The position numbers and the translations under genes were made by a program. From the NCBI RefSeq assembly GCF_900100715.1, contig NZ_FNCA01000001.1:186001-250000 (forward strand): a DNA stretch of 64,000 bases, written 5' to 3'. This DNA comes from Methanolobus vulcani. Its GTDB lineage: Archaea; Halobacteriota; Methanosarcinia; Methanosarcinales; Methanosarcinaceae. Below, piece after piece: positions 18,574 through 27,926 of this stretch (positions are counted from its first letter, which is position 1; every line of letters begins with the position of its first letter). The notes under the pieces are model-generated. The model was not told the origin of the DNA. It did not search any database and saw only the letters and a program-made list of their open reading frames with translations.

Positions 18574-21500
18574 TTAATTTTGCTGTTTCCTTATGAATAC
18601 AGATACGACACTAAATATTATCAGTGTTACAATACCTGATATTGCAGGTGTACTTTTGTCTCCTGTATTATTTTCCGCATTAACAACTGTTTTTTCACTG
18701 CCACTGTCATTGGATGAACCTGCATTTATTTGCTCGTTTGTTACATCTTGTTTTGTACTGAGTATGATTGGAAGGTCTGCAGTTATGGCAAACGGCGAGA
18801 ATCCAGGAGTACTTGACTCAAAGTAATAATAATCCTTATCCTCCCCGGTCCGTTCAGTATCAAGCTTAGTCCATACGTCTTCACTATAGCGATTGAGGAC
18901 TATAGTGCCAATGTTGACGTTATTATCATCCACCCATTTTTTGCTTACCATAAAACCAATCACGGAATCCTTGATATTATGCTCTGTGGCATAACCTGTC
19001 TTTCCGACCCATATATTCATGTTCTTATATACCAAACCAGGAGCAGCTTTATCCACAAGTGCAGACGAATTTTTCAGCATTTCTATTGTCACACTTATCT
19101 TACCTGCATTCTTCAGTGAAGTATAGCGGACATAATCAATCACATTCTGGTCTTTGGTGAAATCAAAATCTACCTGATCATTCATTCCTGCATAGACAGA
19201 AAGTACGTCCTTGAATGCAATGTTATCCACATTCTCGCCGGTGGAACCACCTCCACCACCTCCTCCACCACCGGAAGGAGTGTTTGTAGGCGTTACAGCG
19301 CTCGTTAAAACTGATGTGTTATACCAGTCACCCGTATTTCCTGCGTAGTCAACCGCACGAAGACTGTAATTGTAAAGAGTGCTGGCACTAAGTCCCTTAT
19401 CTGTCATTGAGGAAACAGAATAGTTCCCAAGAAGTGAAGCATTCTTCCAGACTTCCACATGATCAGTATCAATTGATGAATTCCATACAAGGGTGACAGT
19501 TGAAAAAGTACTGGAATTTGTCACACCGCTAATAGCTGGTGATGTATTATCTTCCAGAGGAGCATAAATGCTTAGATGGGTTATATTTGCAGTAACGGTA
19601 TGTGCTGTACTGTTAACGGAACTCCTGTAAGGAACCCATGAACCTTCATCAGGATCATACCATGCAACTGCAAGTTTGGCTGTGTTATTTACACGATATG
19701 GATCATATCCAAGTGTTAGTGACACATTTCTGCCAAACTGATATGAATAATTCAGATCAGACTCATTGTAGACCTTTATATCAAGAACAGGGCCTGACAA
19801 TAAAGAACCATTTCCAGGTTCTGTTCCTCTTACAACTGAAGCAGAAATATTGCCCGGATTTGAAGATGTTCCACTAATATTGAAATTGAACATCGGATTG
19901 CTCACATTGGAATCTATTCCCGGAACATTTACAGTGATCATTTCACCTGAACTTGTATCCACAGTCTCCCCAAGACTTAGGTATATTGTAGTATTTGAAG
20001 CAAAGTAATCATTCTGAGAATTATTGTACATGGCACTTACATTTACTGTACTTGTTCCGTTTGAAAGAGGAACATTACTTATATTAAAGATCCCACCAGA
20101 CACAGGCTCTGAATAATTGGTCAGTACACCGTTAACATAAACTGAAACATTGGTTGCAACTCCTGCTGTTCCATTTAGAGTGAAACTGTTTTGCGGGAGG
20201 TAATAAATATTATCTGATGCGGGTGAATCAATATCTACCGGATCTGTAAACACAGTAAAGTTCAGAGTCGTTGAATTGATGAAACCTGTTACATCCTTGG
20301 CAAACAGCGTGATATTGTAATTGCCTTCACTGAGTTCTATGCTTGTATTGAAGGAATAACCTGAATCCAGCGTGGAATTCGCTCCGCCATCAATATTATA
20401 CCAGAAATTGCACAACTTGGTATTGCTGGAATTGATTACAATGATGTTGTCCTGTATCACTGAATTTTCCAGAGGACTCTGGACAGTGAGTATATTGTCC
20501 TCAACACTGACATAGAATTTCCATCCGTAATTCAGTACCTCATCAAGATCAGTAAGTGCACTCACAGATACATTATGGAAACCTTCGGAATATGGCTGAG
20601 CGGTCAGATTTTGAATACTATATCCTCCTGATATAGCTTCCAGAGAATATGATGCAGGCGAACCATCGATGAACATGCCTATGGAACTTGAGTTTATTCC
20701 ATCAGTATGTGTAAGATTCATGTAGACTTCAGTACTTGCATTAGTTGTATAGGAGTTATGCGCAGGGTACATAGAGATATTACTGAGTTCACCGTACGAA
20801 ACCACGAGTGAGAAATTCTGCGGACCCTGTGGGACATTTGTTCCATTAACTGTTATTGTGTAAGTACCTGCAACTGGCTCCAGCAGTTCAACGCCTTCTA
20901 CATTATTAACTGTATCAGGAGCACCGTTTCCATAATAGGTTCCATCCGGCGCATCCACAATAAGATCAAGATTGTTCACAAGTTGCGGATCAACATTAGC
21001 AGTTCCCGGATAATCTGTCCATACAAGTGTTATTCTTAGAGGTCTTGATGTATGGAGTATATCATAACTTACATTCCATGATTCACTGTAATTCAGAGGG
21101 ATGTAATCATAGTACCTCATGACAACAGGAGACTCAGGATATATAGAATTCTCAATGTCAACACGTCCCCATCCCTGTGAATAATCAGGTATTCCATCAA
21201 TTTCCTGGTCAACACCAATTCCATATTGGCCCGGAGTCATGTTGTATGCTCCATTTATTATTGTAGCTTTAAGCAATGAAGCACTTGGATTACTGACGTT
21301 TTCAACATCGGTATAATATTCCCTGACAAGTGCTGCGGCTCCTGCTGTAATTGGCGTGGACATGCTGGTGCCACCCATATAAACATAATTATCGTCAATT
21401 ATCCCCCATCCAGTCATGCTTCCTACAATGCTTGATCTTGTAGATGCAATGAAAGTACCTGGAGCAACAATATCCGGTTTTATCCTTCCATCGTTTGTTG

Positions 21501-22890
21501 GACCCCGGCTGCTGAAAGCAGCAATTCCGTTGCTGTTGTCTGCCATGTAATCTTCATATATCGGAGATACAGGATAATTATCAGACCATGCAAATCCCCA
21601 ATACAAATATTTGCCTATTCCAAAAGTATTTCCTCTTTCATTCTCTGACGCACCGACAGTAAGACAGTTCTTGGCAGTTCCTGGCGATCCAATCGAATCC
21701 AAATCTATTACTCCATCGTGATTGGAATCAACTCCTGAATTTCCGGCAGAGAAAAGTATAAGCATATCCTGATGTTCCCACATGAACTGGTCTATCTGCA
21801 TAGAGTAATCTGTATAAACTCCATTTTGAGAAGAACCCCAGCTATTTGTGTGAATTCTTGCTCCAAGGCCATATGCCGCCTGAAACAGGACATTAAGGTC
21901 ATCTGGAAGATACAAATACTCAGTATTGTCACCTACAGACTGGAATACCAGTTCAGCTTCAGGCGCCATTCCACTGTACTGGCCGCCGGAGAGTGAACCA
22001 TTTCCAAGTACCGAGCCTGCGACATGGGTTCCATGTCCCAGGTAATCAGCGGCATCTCCATCGTATGTATCAGTGATGTTCAGTATCCTCCCCCTCAGAT
22101 CTGCGTGCATTGAACCATCATTCACACCTGTATCTAACCCGGAATCACAGACAGCTACTATCTGTCCGCTACCATTCAGCCCATATGTTTGGTGGACCGT
22201 AGATACATTAATGATACCTACCGCAATATCGTTGTTTACTTTTGGCTGGATGTATTCCTCTATCCAGCTTATTCCTTCGATAGCTGATATGTTTTTGATC
22301 TGATCAGCTGATGCCTTGATCCTGATGATTTTTCCGGAACCGCTGAGAACTTCAATTCCCTGAGCTTTAAGAGAAGCTACGATTTTTGCATATTCGTCTT
22401 CAGAAAAGAGGGAGACATGATACATTGAAGTTTCTTCAGTTCCAAAGGATAAAATACCTACATCATTACTGCTATCACCTATTTCAGGATCATATTTATA
22501 AGAAGGCTCATATTCACCTACCCATTTAACAAAATCCAGCATTTGAACCTGGTTTTTGATATTTGCATTCATTTTCACAATAAAAGCATTATTAGGAACA
22601 TAACTGAAGATCTCCACACCTGTTAAGCTGATCTCCTGCTTCCACTCATCTCTAACAGGACCAACAAACTGAACAATATAATAGTATGCTGAATCATCCG
22701 AAATAGTTGAAGACATGGACAATACTCCATTTTGAACATCCATTGTATCAGTTGTGTTTACATGTCCTGCTTTTAAAAACAACATGTCATTATTTGTAAG
22801 GTCTGCATTGTTTATACTTGCAGATACCGTTATTGATGAAATGAAAAAGATCAGGATCAGATTGATCAGAATCCTATTTTTAGTGTGCAT
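18574..22890 (-). CDS. Giant surface subtilase (S8) with PGF-pre-PGF-like C-terminal region
   Basis: 1438 residues. It starts with a signal peptide and a prodomain of about 200 residues. The S8 triad is visible: Asp in VAVCDSGLDTG (near 248), His in GHGTHVAGSV (near 287) and Ser in GGTSMSTPITAG (near 508); the oxyanion Asn fits the ILFSAGNSG block. Behind the protease lie several beta-sandwich, Ig- or FN3-like domains rich in Asn-X-Ser/Thr sites. A polyglycine linker follows, then a region (about 1225-1370) ending in PGFSPFAI, the PGF-pre-PGF domain pattern of archaeal surface proteins. A C-terminal membrane segment (ISGIVTLIIFSVVSVFI) and RKQQN end the protein. It is a secreted, wall-anchored protease. 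The GAGGATG Shine-Dalgarno sequence supports the ATG. The next gene upstream is a paralogue. Confidence 0.93.
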   Translation of the reverse strand: MHTKNRILINLILIFFISSITVSASINNADLTNNDMLFLKAGHVNTTDTMDVQNGVLSMSSTISDDSAYYYIVQFVGPVRDEWKQEISLTGVEIFSYVPNNAFIVKMNANIKNQVQMLDFVKWVGEYEPSYKYDPEIGDSSNDVGILSFGTEETSMYHVSLFSEDEYAKIVASLKAQGIEVLSGSGKIIRIKASADQIKNISAIEGISWIEEYIQPKVNNDIAVGIINVSTVHQTYGLNGSGQIVAVCDSGLDTGVNDGSMHADLRGRILNITDTYDGDAADYLGHGTHVAGSVLGNGSLSGGQYSGMAPEAELVFQSVGDNTEYLYLPDDLNVLFQAAYGLGARIHTNSWGSSQNGVYTDYSMQIDQFMWEHQDMLILFSAGNSGVDSNHDGVIDLDSIGSPGTAKNCLTVGASENERGNTFGIGKYLYWGFAWSDNYPVSPIYEDYMADNSNGIAAFSSRGPTNDGRIKPDIVAPGTFIASTRSSIVGSMTGWGIIDDNYVYMGGTSMSTPITAGAAALVREYYTDVENVSNPSASLLKATIINGAYNMTPGQYGIGVDQEIDGIPDYSQGWGRVDIENSIYPESPVVMRYYDYIPLNYSESWNVSYDILHTSRPLRITLVWTDYPGTANVDPQLVNNLDLIVDAPDGTYYGNGAPDTVNNVEGVELLEPVAGTYTITVNGTNVPQGPQNFSLVVSYGELSNISMYPAHNSYTTNASTEVYMNLTHTDGINSSSIGMFIDGSPASYSLEAISGGYSIQNLTAQPYSEGFHNVSVSALTDLDEVLNYGWKFYVSVEDNILTVQSPLENSVIQDNIIVINSSNTKLCNFWYNIDGGANSTLDSGYSFNTSIELSEGNYNITLFAKDVTGFINSTTLNFTVFTDPVDIDSPASDNIYYLPQNSFTLNGTAGVATNVSVYVNGVLTNYSEPVSGGIFNISNVPLSNGTSTVNVSAMYNNSQNDYFASNTTIYLSLGETVDTSSGEMITVNVPGIDSNVSNPMFNFNISGTSSNPGNISASVVRGTEPGNGSLLSGPVLDIKVYNESDLNYSYQFGRNVSLTLGYDPYRVNNTAKLAVAWYDPDEGSWVPYRSSVNSTAHTVTANITHLSIYAPLEDNTSPAISGVTNSSTFSTVTLVWNSSIDTDHVEVWKNASLLGNYSVSSMTDKGLSASTLYNYSLRAVDYAGNTGDWYNTSVLTSAVTPTNTPSGGGGGGGGGSTGENVDNIAFKDVLSVYAGMNDQVDFDFTKDQNVIDYVRYTSLKNAGKISVTIEMLKNSSALVDKAAPGLVYKNMNIWVGKTGYATEHNIKDSVIGFMVSKKWVDDNNVNIGTIVLNRYSEDVWTKLDTERTGEDKDYYYFESSTPGFSPFAITADLPIILSTKQDVTNEQINAGSSNDSGSEKTVVNAENNTGDKSTPAISGIVTLIIFSVVSVFIRKQQN
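19249..19275 (-). repeat. Polyglycine codon run in subtilase 1
   Basis: A run of CCA/CCT triplets on the plus strand (GGN codons on the coding strand) encodes a glycine linker between the FN3-like and PGF-pre-PGF-like parts. It is a simple repeat, not a mobile element. Confidence 0.7.
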
Positions 22891-23009
22891 AAGCCATCCT
22901 CAATATTATTCAGAATAACTGAATATTATAATTAATACATTTATATGTATTGCACTATAAATTATATAGTTATATTGAGAGGATAGTTGAGAACATAGAA
23001 AAAGAAAAA

Positions 23010-26000
23010 TTACTGCTTCCTATGTAGGAAGCAGACAAAAGTAAGTATCAGGAACGATATCAGGCCTGAAACTGCATTCAAGGTATTTTCCGGTTTAGTT
23101 TGTTCTGCCGTAAGATTTGACACCGGTTCACTGTCATCCGGTGAGAATTGAGAATCTACCGAATTAAGACTACTCTCAATAACCTGTGTTTCACCTGTAA
23201 TAGCAAACGGTGAGAATCCCGGAGTTGTGGCCTCGAAGTACAGATAGTTGGCATCTGAATCGGTCTGTCTGGTTGAAAGTTTACTCCAGCCTCCGTTATA
23301 TCTGTTAAGGACTATGGAATCCGGATCAATATTATTATTCTCTATCCAGTTTCTGTCAACCCTGAAACCTATCACAGGATTTGCTATGTTCTCCTCAATA
23401 GCATAGCCGGTCTTTCCTACCCAGATATTGATGTTCCTGTAAACAATTCCAGACGGAAGAGAATCAACAAGCGCCGATTTATCCACCAGAACCTCGACTG
23501 TTACTGATATGCTCCCTGCGTTCTTCAGTGACCTATATTCAACATAGCGGATATCACTGGCTGCATTTCTGAACTCGAATACAACATCCATATCATTTCC
23601 AACAAACATGGAACTGACATCCTTGACTGCTATGTTCTCGAATTCCTCTGTGGTACCACCACCACCGCCTCCTCCTCCGCCGCCACCGGCAGCAGAGCTT
23701 GTAGTAACTGCACTTACTGTGGTATTGGTCACTGTGATTGAAACGTTGAGATTATCATAATAGTGGCTGTCAGTAACTGTGAAATTAGCATAATAATTTC
23801 CAGTCTGGTTCTGCATCGGAGTCCAGTTGAATAAAAGGTTTGTAGCATTGAACTCTGCACCTTCAGGTATACTGTCAGCTGAATAAGTCAGATTATCATT
23901 GTCAATATCAGTTGCATTCAAAGTGAACCGGAGGTCCTCATTTACCAGAACAGTTTGTGCTGATATAGTATTAAACTGCGGAGGAGCGTTTACATTAACT
24001 ACTCTTATGCTGACATTTTCATAATCAATTAGACCATTTGCAATGGCTGTAAAATTAATGTAGTAGTTTCCTGAATCATTATAACCAGTCACCCAATGGA
24101 AATTACCGGATTCAGAATCAAAAGTGGAATTACCTGGAAGAGCAGATACCGAATAGGTTACCTTATCTCCGTCAGGATCACTTCCGGTGACTATGAAATC
24201 AATAATTTCAGTTTCATTTACTATGACATCATCAACAGGATCAAGTTGCACAGGCCTGTCAACGTTAAGAACTGTGATTGTGATGGTTTCTGAATCTTGA
24301 AGACCATTAGCTGATGCTATGAACTCAACATTGTAGTTTCCTGATGTTCCATAACCGGATGTCCAGACAAACTCGCCGCTTGATGTATCGAAAATAGCAT
24401 CCTGAGGCAGGCCATTTGCTGAATATATTACTGAATCTCCGTCAAGATCTGTTGCAGATATATTAAAATTAAGAGTTTGGTTCTCACTAACCGATTTACT
24501 TCCAATTGAACCAAGTACCGGTGCTCTATCGACATTATTTACTGTGATGCTTACATTCTGAGAATCTGTAAGTCCATTTGAGATTGCAATGAATTCTACA
24601 TCATAGATACCTGACTGATTGTACAATGGAGTCCATGAAAATTCACCTGTATTTGAATCAAATGTTGCTCCTTCAGGCATATTATTTGCGGAATAGGTTA
24701 TTGTAGCCGGTCCATCGGGATCCGCAGCAGAAACAATAAAACTCAATAAATTGTTTTCATTAACTTCTTTGTTTCCTATAGCTGAAAGAACTGGACCTCT
24801 GTCCACATTCAAAACGGTTATTACTATTGTTTCAGAATCACTAAGCCCGTTAGCTGATGCAATAAACTCTACATTATAAGTTCCTGCTTCATCATATTGT
24901 GGATTCCAGCGGAATTCCCCGCTGCCCGTATCAAGGGTAGCATTATCAGGTAATCCATTTGCAGAATAACTTACTGTATCATTGTCAGCATCTGTTGCTG
25001 AAATAGTAAAGCTGAGAGTTGAATTCTCATTCACGGTCTTGCTGCCAATTGTTTCAAGTTCAGGTCTCCTATCAAGGTTTATTACATTTATTGTAATAAT
25101 TTCCGAATCAACATCCGTGTTGTCGGTTACATTGAATTCAATATCATAAGTTCCAGCATCACTATAACCTGGATTCCAGGTGAAAGTATCGCCACTAAGA
25201 ACACCAAAACTTGCATTTGTGCCAAAAGTAAGTGTGTCATTATCAGCATCTGTTGCCGATAGCTCAATTACCAGAGGATAGGATTCACTGACAGTCTTAT
25301 TTCCAATAGGTAAGAGGACAGGAGCAGTGTTAGATGTCTCCGCATCAACTGTGAAATTCCATGAATAGGAGAACTCCTGTCCGGTTTCTGTACTGGCTGT
25401 TACAGATACATTGTACTCACCTGTTTGATAGGAGGAGGCACTGTTGTATATAATACTGTACCCACCTGTTATTGGAGTGGAAGTAAATGATACAGGAGAA
25501 TTATTTATTTTCATGACGATAGAATCATAATCAACTCCCTGCGGATGGACAACATCGGTAGAAACTGCAATGTTCTTGCTGTCAGCCTGTGTGCCGGGAG
25601 CAGGGAATTCATTGTTGTCACAGGTGAACGAAGCTACAAGTGCGAATGGTTGTGTCCCACCCATGCTAACGCTGTGACCGTCAACAGTAAAAGTATAATC
25701 ATCATCCGACACACTACTCAGTTCTATTCCTTCAACATTGTTGATGCGATCCGGACCGGAACCATCATTGCCATAATAAGTATCTGAAGAATCTGCAATG
25801 GTGAAGTCAAGATCATTTACCAGTGACTTACTTGCGCTTGCAGAAGCAGGATAATCGGTCCATACAAGAGTTGCCCTTAAAGGTTTACCACTTTCAATAT
25901 AATCATAAGTATGAGTCCATGAATTACCGGTACTCAAAGATTCTCCATCATAATATGCTGTCACTTCTGGATAGTCTGCCATTATTGAATTCGCAACATC

Positions 26001-27713
26001 GACACGTCCCCAACCCTGGGAATTATCAGGTCTTCCTGTTATTTCTTGATCAGTACCTTCACCATACTGTCCCGGAGTCATATCGATTGCACCATTAATG
26101 AGAGTAGCTTTAATAAGGGCAGCACTCGGAGTTGCTACACTTTCCATTTCAGTGTAGTACTCTCTGACAAGAGCAGCAGAACCTGCAACCAGTGGTGCTG
26201 CCATACTTGTACCACCCATGTATGCATAATTATCATCGATCAGTCCCCATTCATACCAGCTAATATAACTGGACCTTGTAGAAGCTATGAATGTACCCGG
26301 AGCTACAAGGTCGGGTTTTATTCTTCCATCATCCGTAGGGCCTCTGCTGCTAAAAGCAGCTATACCATCAATATTGTCTGCTTTTGTATCCTCAGATATA
26401 GGAAGCGCAAAAGAATTACCGTAAGTGTAGTTAATAATCTCAGGCCTGTAATTCTCTGATGCACCTACTGCAATGCAGTTCTTTGAAGTTGCCGGAGGCG
26501 ATGTCGAATTAATATCAACCACACCATCTTTGTCAGAATCAGTTCCTAAATTTCCTGCTGAGAACAATATTAGCATGTCAGGATGTTGCCACATGAACTC
26601 ATCCACCATTCTTGAAATAGAAGTATAATCACCCAGATTTGAGGTATAGCCCCAGCTATTGGTATGTATCCTTGCACCTTGAGCATATGCATCCTGAAAA
26701 ATAGATTCAAGGTTTGTAGAACTGATTACCATAGTGCCATCTGTTTTTTGAACTGCTTCAAAAACTAACTCTGCCTCTGGCGCCATTCCCTTGTACTGAC
26801 CTTCAGACATTGACCCGTTTCCCAGTACGGAACCTGTAACATGAGTACCATGTCCACCATTGTTCCAAGCATCTGCGTTATCGGCTGCACCATCACCTGA
26901 AAAATCAATTATATCTATGATCCTGCCTGAAAAATCGGGGTGCATTGAACTATCATCTACACCAGTGTCAAGTCCGGTATCACACACAGCAATTATTTGC
27001 CCGCTCCCATTAAGCTCAATGTCATTGTGTACTGCATCTACATTCAATATTCCCGCTGCAACATCATTAAAAAGAACAACTTCTGAGTATTCCTCGATCC
27101 AGGAAATACCTTTTATTGATGCAAGAGATTGAAACTGGTTTTTTGGTAGAACAATAGTTAATATTCTGTCAGAACGACTGATGACATCACCGTTGATATC
27201 ATTAATAGCTTTGGCAATTTCCCCGGCGTTTTGGGATTCAAAAAGAAATACATTTAATATTATAGTTTCAATCTGAATTTCATTTATCGACATTTGATTC
27301 TCATCTGTTTCCAGACTGAGATCATACTTATATTCAGGTAAATATTCCCCAACCCAGCGTACAAATTCAAGAGACTCGACCTGGGACTTTACGGTTTCAT
27401 TCATCTTCAGCACAAAAGTATTATCAGGAACATAATCAAAAATCTCAGCACCGGTTGTTTCCACCGTATCTTTCCACTCAGGCTGCACGATACCATCAAA
27501 CTGAACAAGATAATATGTGTAAGAACTATCCGCAACTTCACTATTTATATTGACAGCCATCACATCAGGCTCAGTGACATTAGCACCCGTTTCCAGATCC
27601 GTATCTATGTGGCCCGCTTTCAGAAAGATTATGTTGTCATTGTTTGCCGAAACAAGAGGTATAAAAAACAATAAAATTATGAAGATGAATGCAATTTTTT
27701 TCCTATCCGTCAT
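23010..27713 (-). CDS. Giant surface subtilase (S8) with six cadherin/He_PIG-like repeats
   Basis: About 1567 residues. I use the ATG at 27711-27713 (MTDRKKIAF), which gives a clean signal peptide and has AGGA nine bases upstream; an upstream in-frame start would add 29 non-signal residues. The triad is Asp in AVCDTGLDTGV (near 243), His in GGHGTHVTGS (near 287) and Ser in GGTSMAAPLVAG (near 502). After a beta domain come six repeats of about 85-90 residues (roughly 805-1325), each opening with a proline and a G-x-K-x-V-x-E type strand and containing an FxWxPxYxxxGxYxVEF strand. These are Ig-like putative adhesion modules. A ten-glycine linker, a PGF-pre-PGF-like region ending in PGFSPFAI, and a membrane anchor finish it. 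It is paralogous to the downstream subtilase over the protease and the C-terminal region. Confidence 0.93.
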   Translation of the reverse strand: MTDRKKIAFIFIILLFFIPLVSANNDNIIFLKAGHIDTDLETGANVTEPDVMAVNINSEVADSSYTYYLVQFDGIVQPEWKDTVETTGAEIFDYVPDNTFVLKMNETVKSQVESLEFVRWVGEYLPEYKYDLSLETDENQMSINEIQIETIILNVFLFESQNAGEIAKAINDINGDVISRSDRILTIVLPKNQFQSLASIKGISWIEEYSEVVLFNDVAAGILNVDAVHNDIELNGSGQIIAVCDTGLDTGVDDSSMHPDFSGRIIDIIDFSGDGAADNADAWNNGGHGTHVTGSVLGNGSMSEGQYKGMAPEAELVFEAVQKTDGTMVISSTNLESIFQDAYAQGARIHTNSWGYTSNLGDYTSISRMVDEFMWQHPDMLILFSAGNLGTDSDKDGVVDINSTSPPATSKNCIAVGASENYRPEIINYTYGNSFALPISEDTKADNIDGIAAFSSRGPTDDGRIKPDLVAPGTFIASTRSSYISWYEWGLIDDNYAYMGGTSMAAPLVAGSAALVREYYTEMESVATPSAALIKATLINGAIDMTPGQYGEGTDQEITGRPDNSQGWGRVDVANSIMADYPEVTAYYDGESLSTGNSWTHTYDYIESGKPLRATLVWTDYPASASASKSLVNDLDFTIADSSDTYYGNDGSGPDRINNVEGIELSSVSDDDYTFTVDGHSVSMGGTQPFALVASFTCDNNEFPAPGTQADSKNIAVSTDVVHPQGVDYDSIVMKINNSPVSFTSTPITGGYSIIYNSASSYQTGEYNVSVTASTETGQEFSYSWNFTVDAETSNTAPVLLPIGNKTVSESYPLVIELSATDADNDTLTFGTNASFGVLSGDTFTWNPGYSDAGTYDIEFNVTDNTDVDSEIITINVINLDRRPELETIGSKTVNENSTLSFTISATDADNDTVSYSANGLPDNATLDTGSGEFRWNPQYDEAGTYNVEFIASANGLSDSETIVITVLNVDRGPVLSAIGNKEVNENNLLSFIVSAADPDGPATITYSANNMPEGATFDSNTGEFSWTPLYNQSGIYDVEFIAISNGLTDSQNVSITVNNVDRAPVLGSIGSKSVSENQTLNFNISATDLDGDSVIYSANGLPQDAIFDTSSGEFVWTSGYGTSGNYNVEFIASANGLQDSETITITVLNVDRPVQLDPVDDVIVNETEIIDFIVTGSDPDGDKVTYSVSALPGNSTFDSESGNFHWVTGYNDSGNYYINFTAIANGLIDYENVSIRVVNVNAPPQFNTISAQTVLVNEDLRFTLNATDIDNDNLTYSADSIPEGAEFNATNLLFNWTPMQNQTGNYYANFTVTDSHYYDNLNVSITVTNTTVSAVTTSSAAGGGGGGGGGGGTTEEFENIAVKDVSSMFVGNDMDVVFEFRNAASDIRYVEYRSLKNAGSISVTVEVLVDKSALVDSLPSGIVYRNINIWVGKTGYAIEENIANPVIGFRVDRNWIENNNIDPDSIVLNRYNGGWSKLSTRQTDSDANYLYFEATTPGFSPFAITGETQVIESSLNSVDSQFSPDDSEPVSNLTAEQTKPENTLNAVSGLISFLILTFVCFLHRKQ
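23657..23692 (-). repeat. Polyglycine codon run in subtilase 2
   Basis: Consecutive GGN codons (read on the minus strand) encode a glycine run before the PGF-pre-PGF-like region. It is equivalent to the run in the paralogous subtilase. Confidence 0.7.
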
Positions 27714-27881
27714 GTATTCATTTCCTGTTTTTGTGCTGGGTATAAAAACAATAGAAGAAATATTCACCATAGTATGTAATTGATAAATATATTCAAACAA
27801 ACTTGTATATAAAATACAATGAATATGTAAAAAGTAGTATATTTATATATAATATATAAACACCGTGCGACATTGCATAAG

Positions 27882-27918
27882 TGTAAAAATAAAATTTAGG
27901 CGCTTCTTAAAAAGCACC
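27882..27918 (-). terminator. Terminator after CobN-like gene A
   Basis: On the minus strand GGTGCTT (27918-27912) pairs with AAGCGCC (27905-27899), with one G-U pair and a six-base loop. A T-rich tract follows (to 27882). It begins nine bases after the stop codon. Its sequence resembles the hairpins after the other two CobN-like genes. Confidence 0.75.
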
Positions 27919-27926
27919 AGAAGTCT

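Noticed and set aside
23740-25330. CRISPR-like or tandem DNA repeats
   Set aside because: The similarity is a protein-level repeat of about 88 residues with divergent DNA, in frame inside the subtilase gene.
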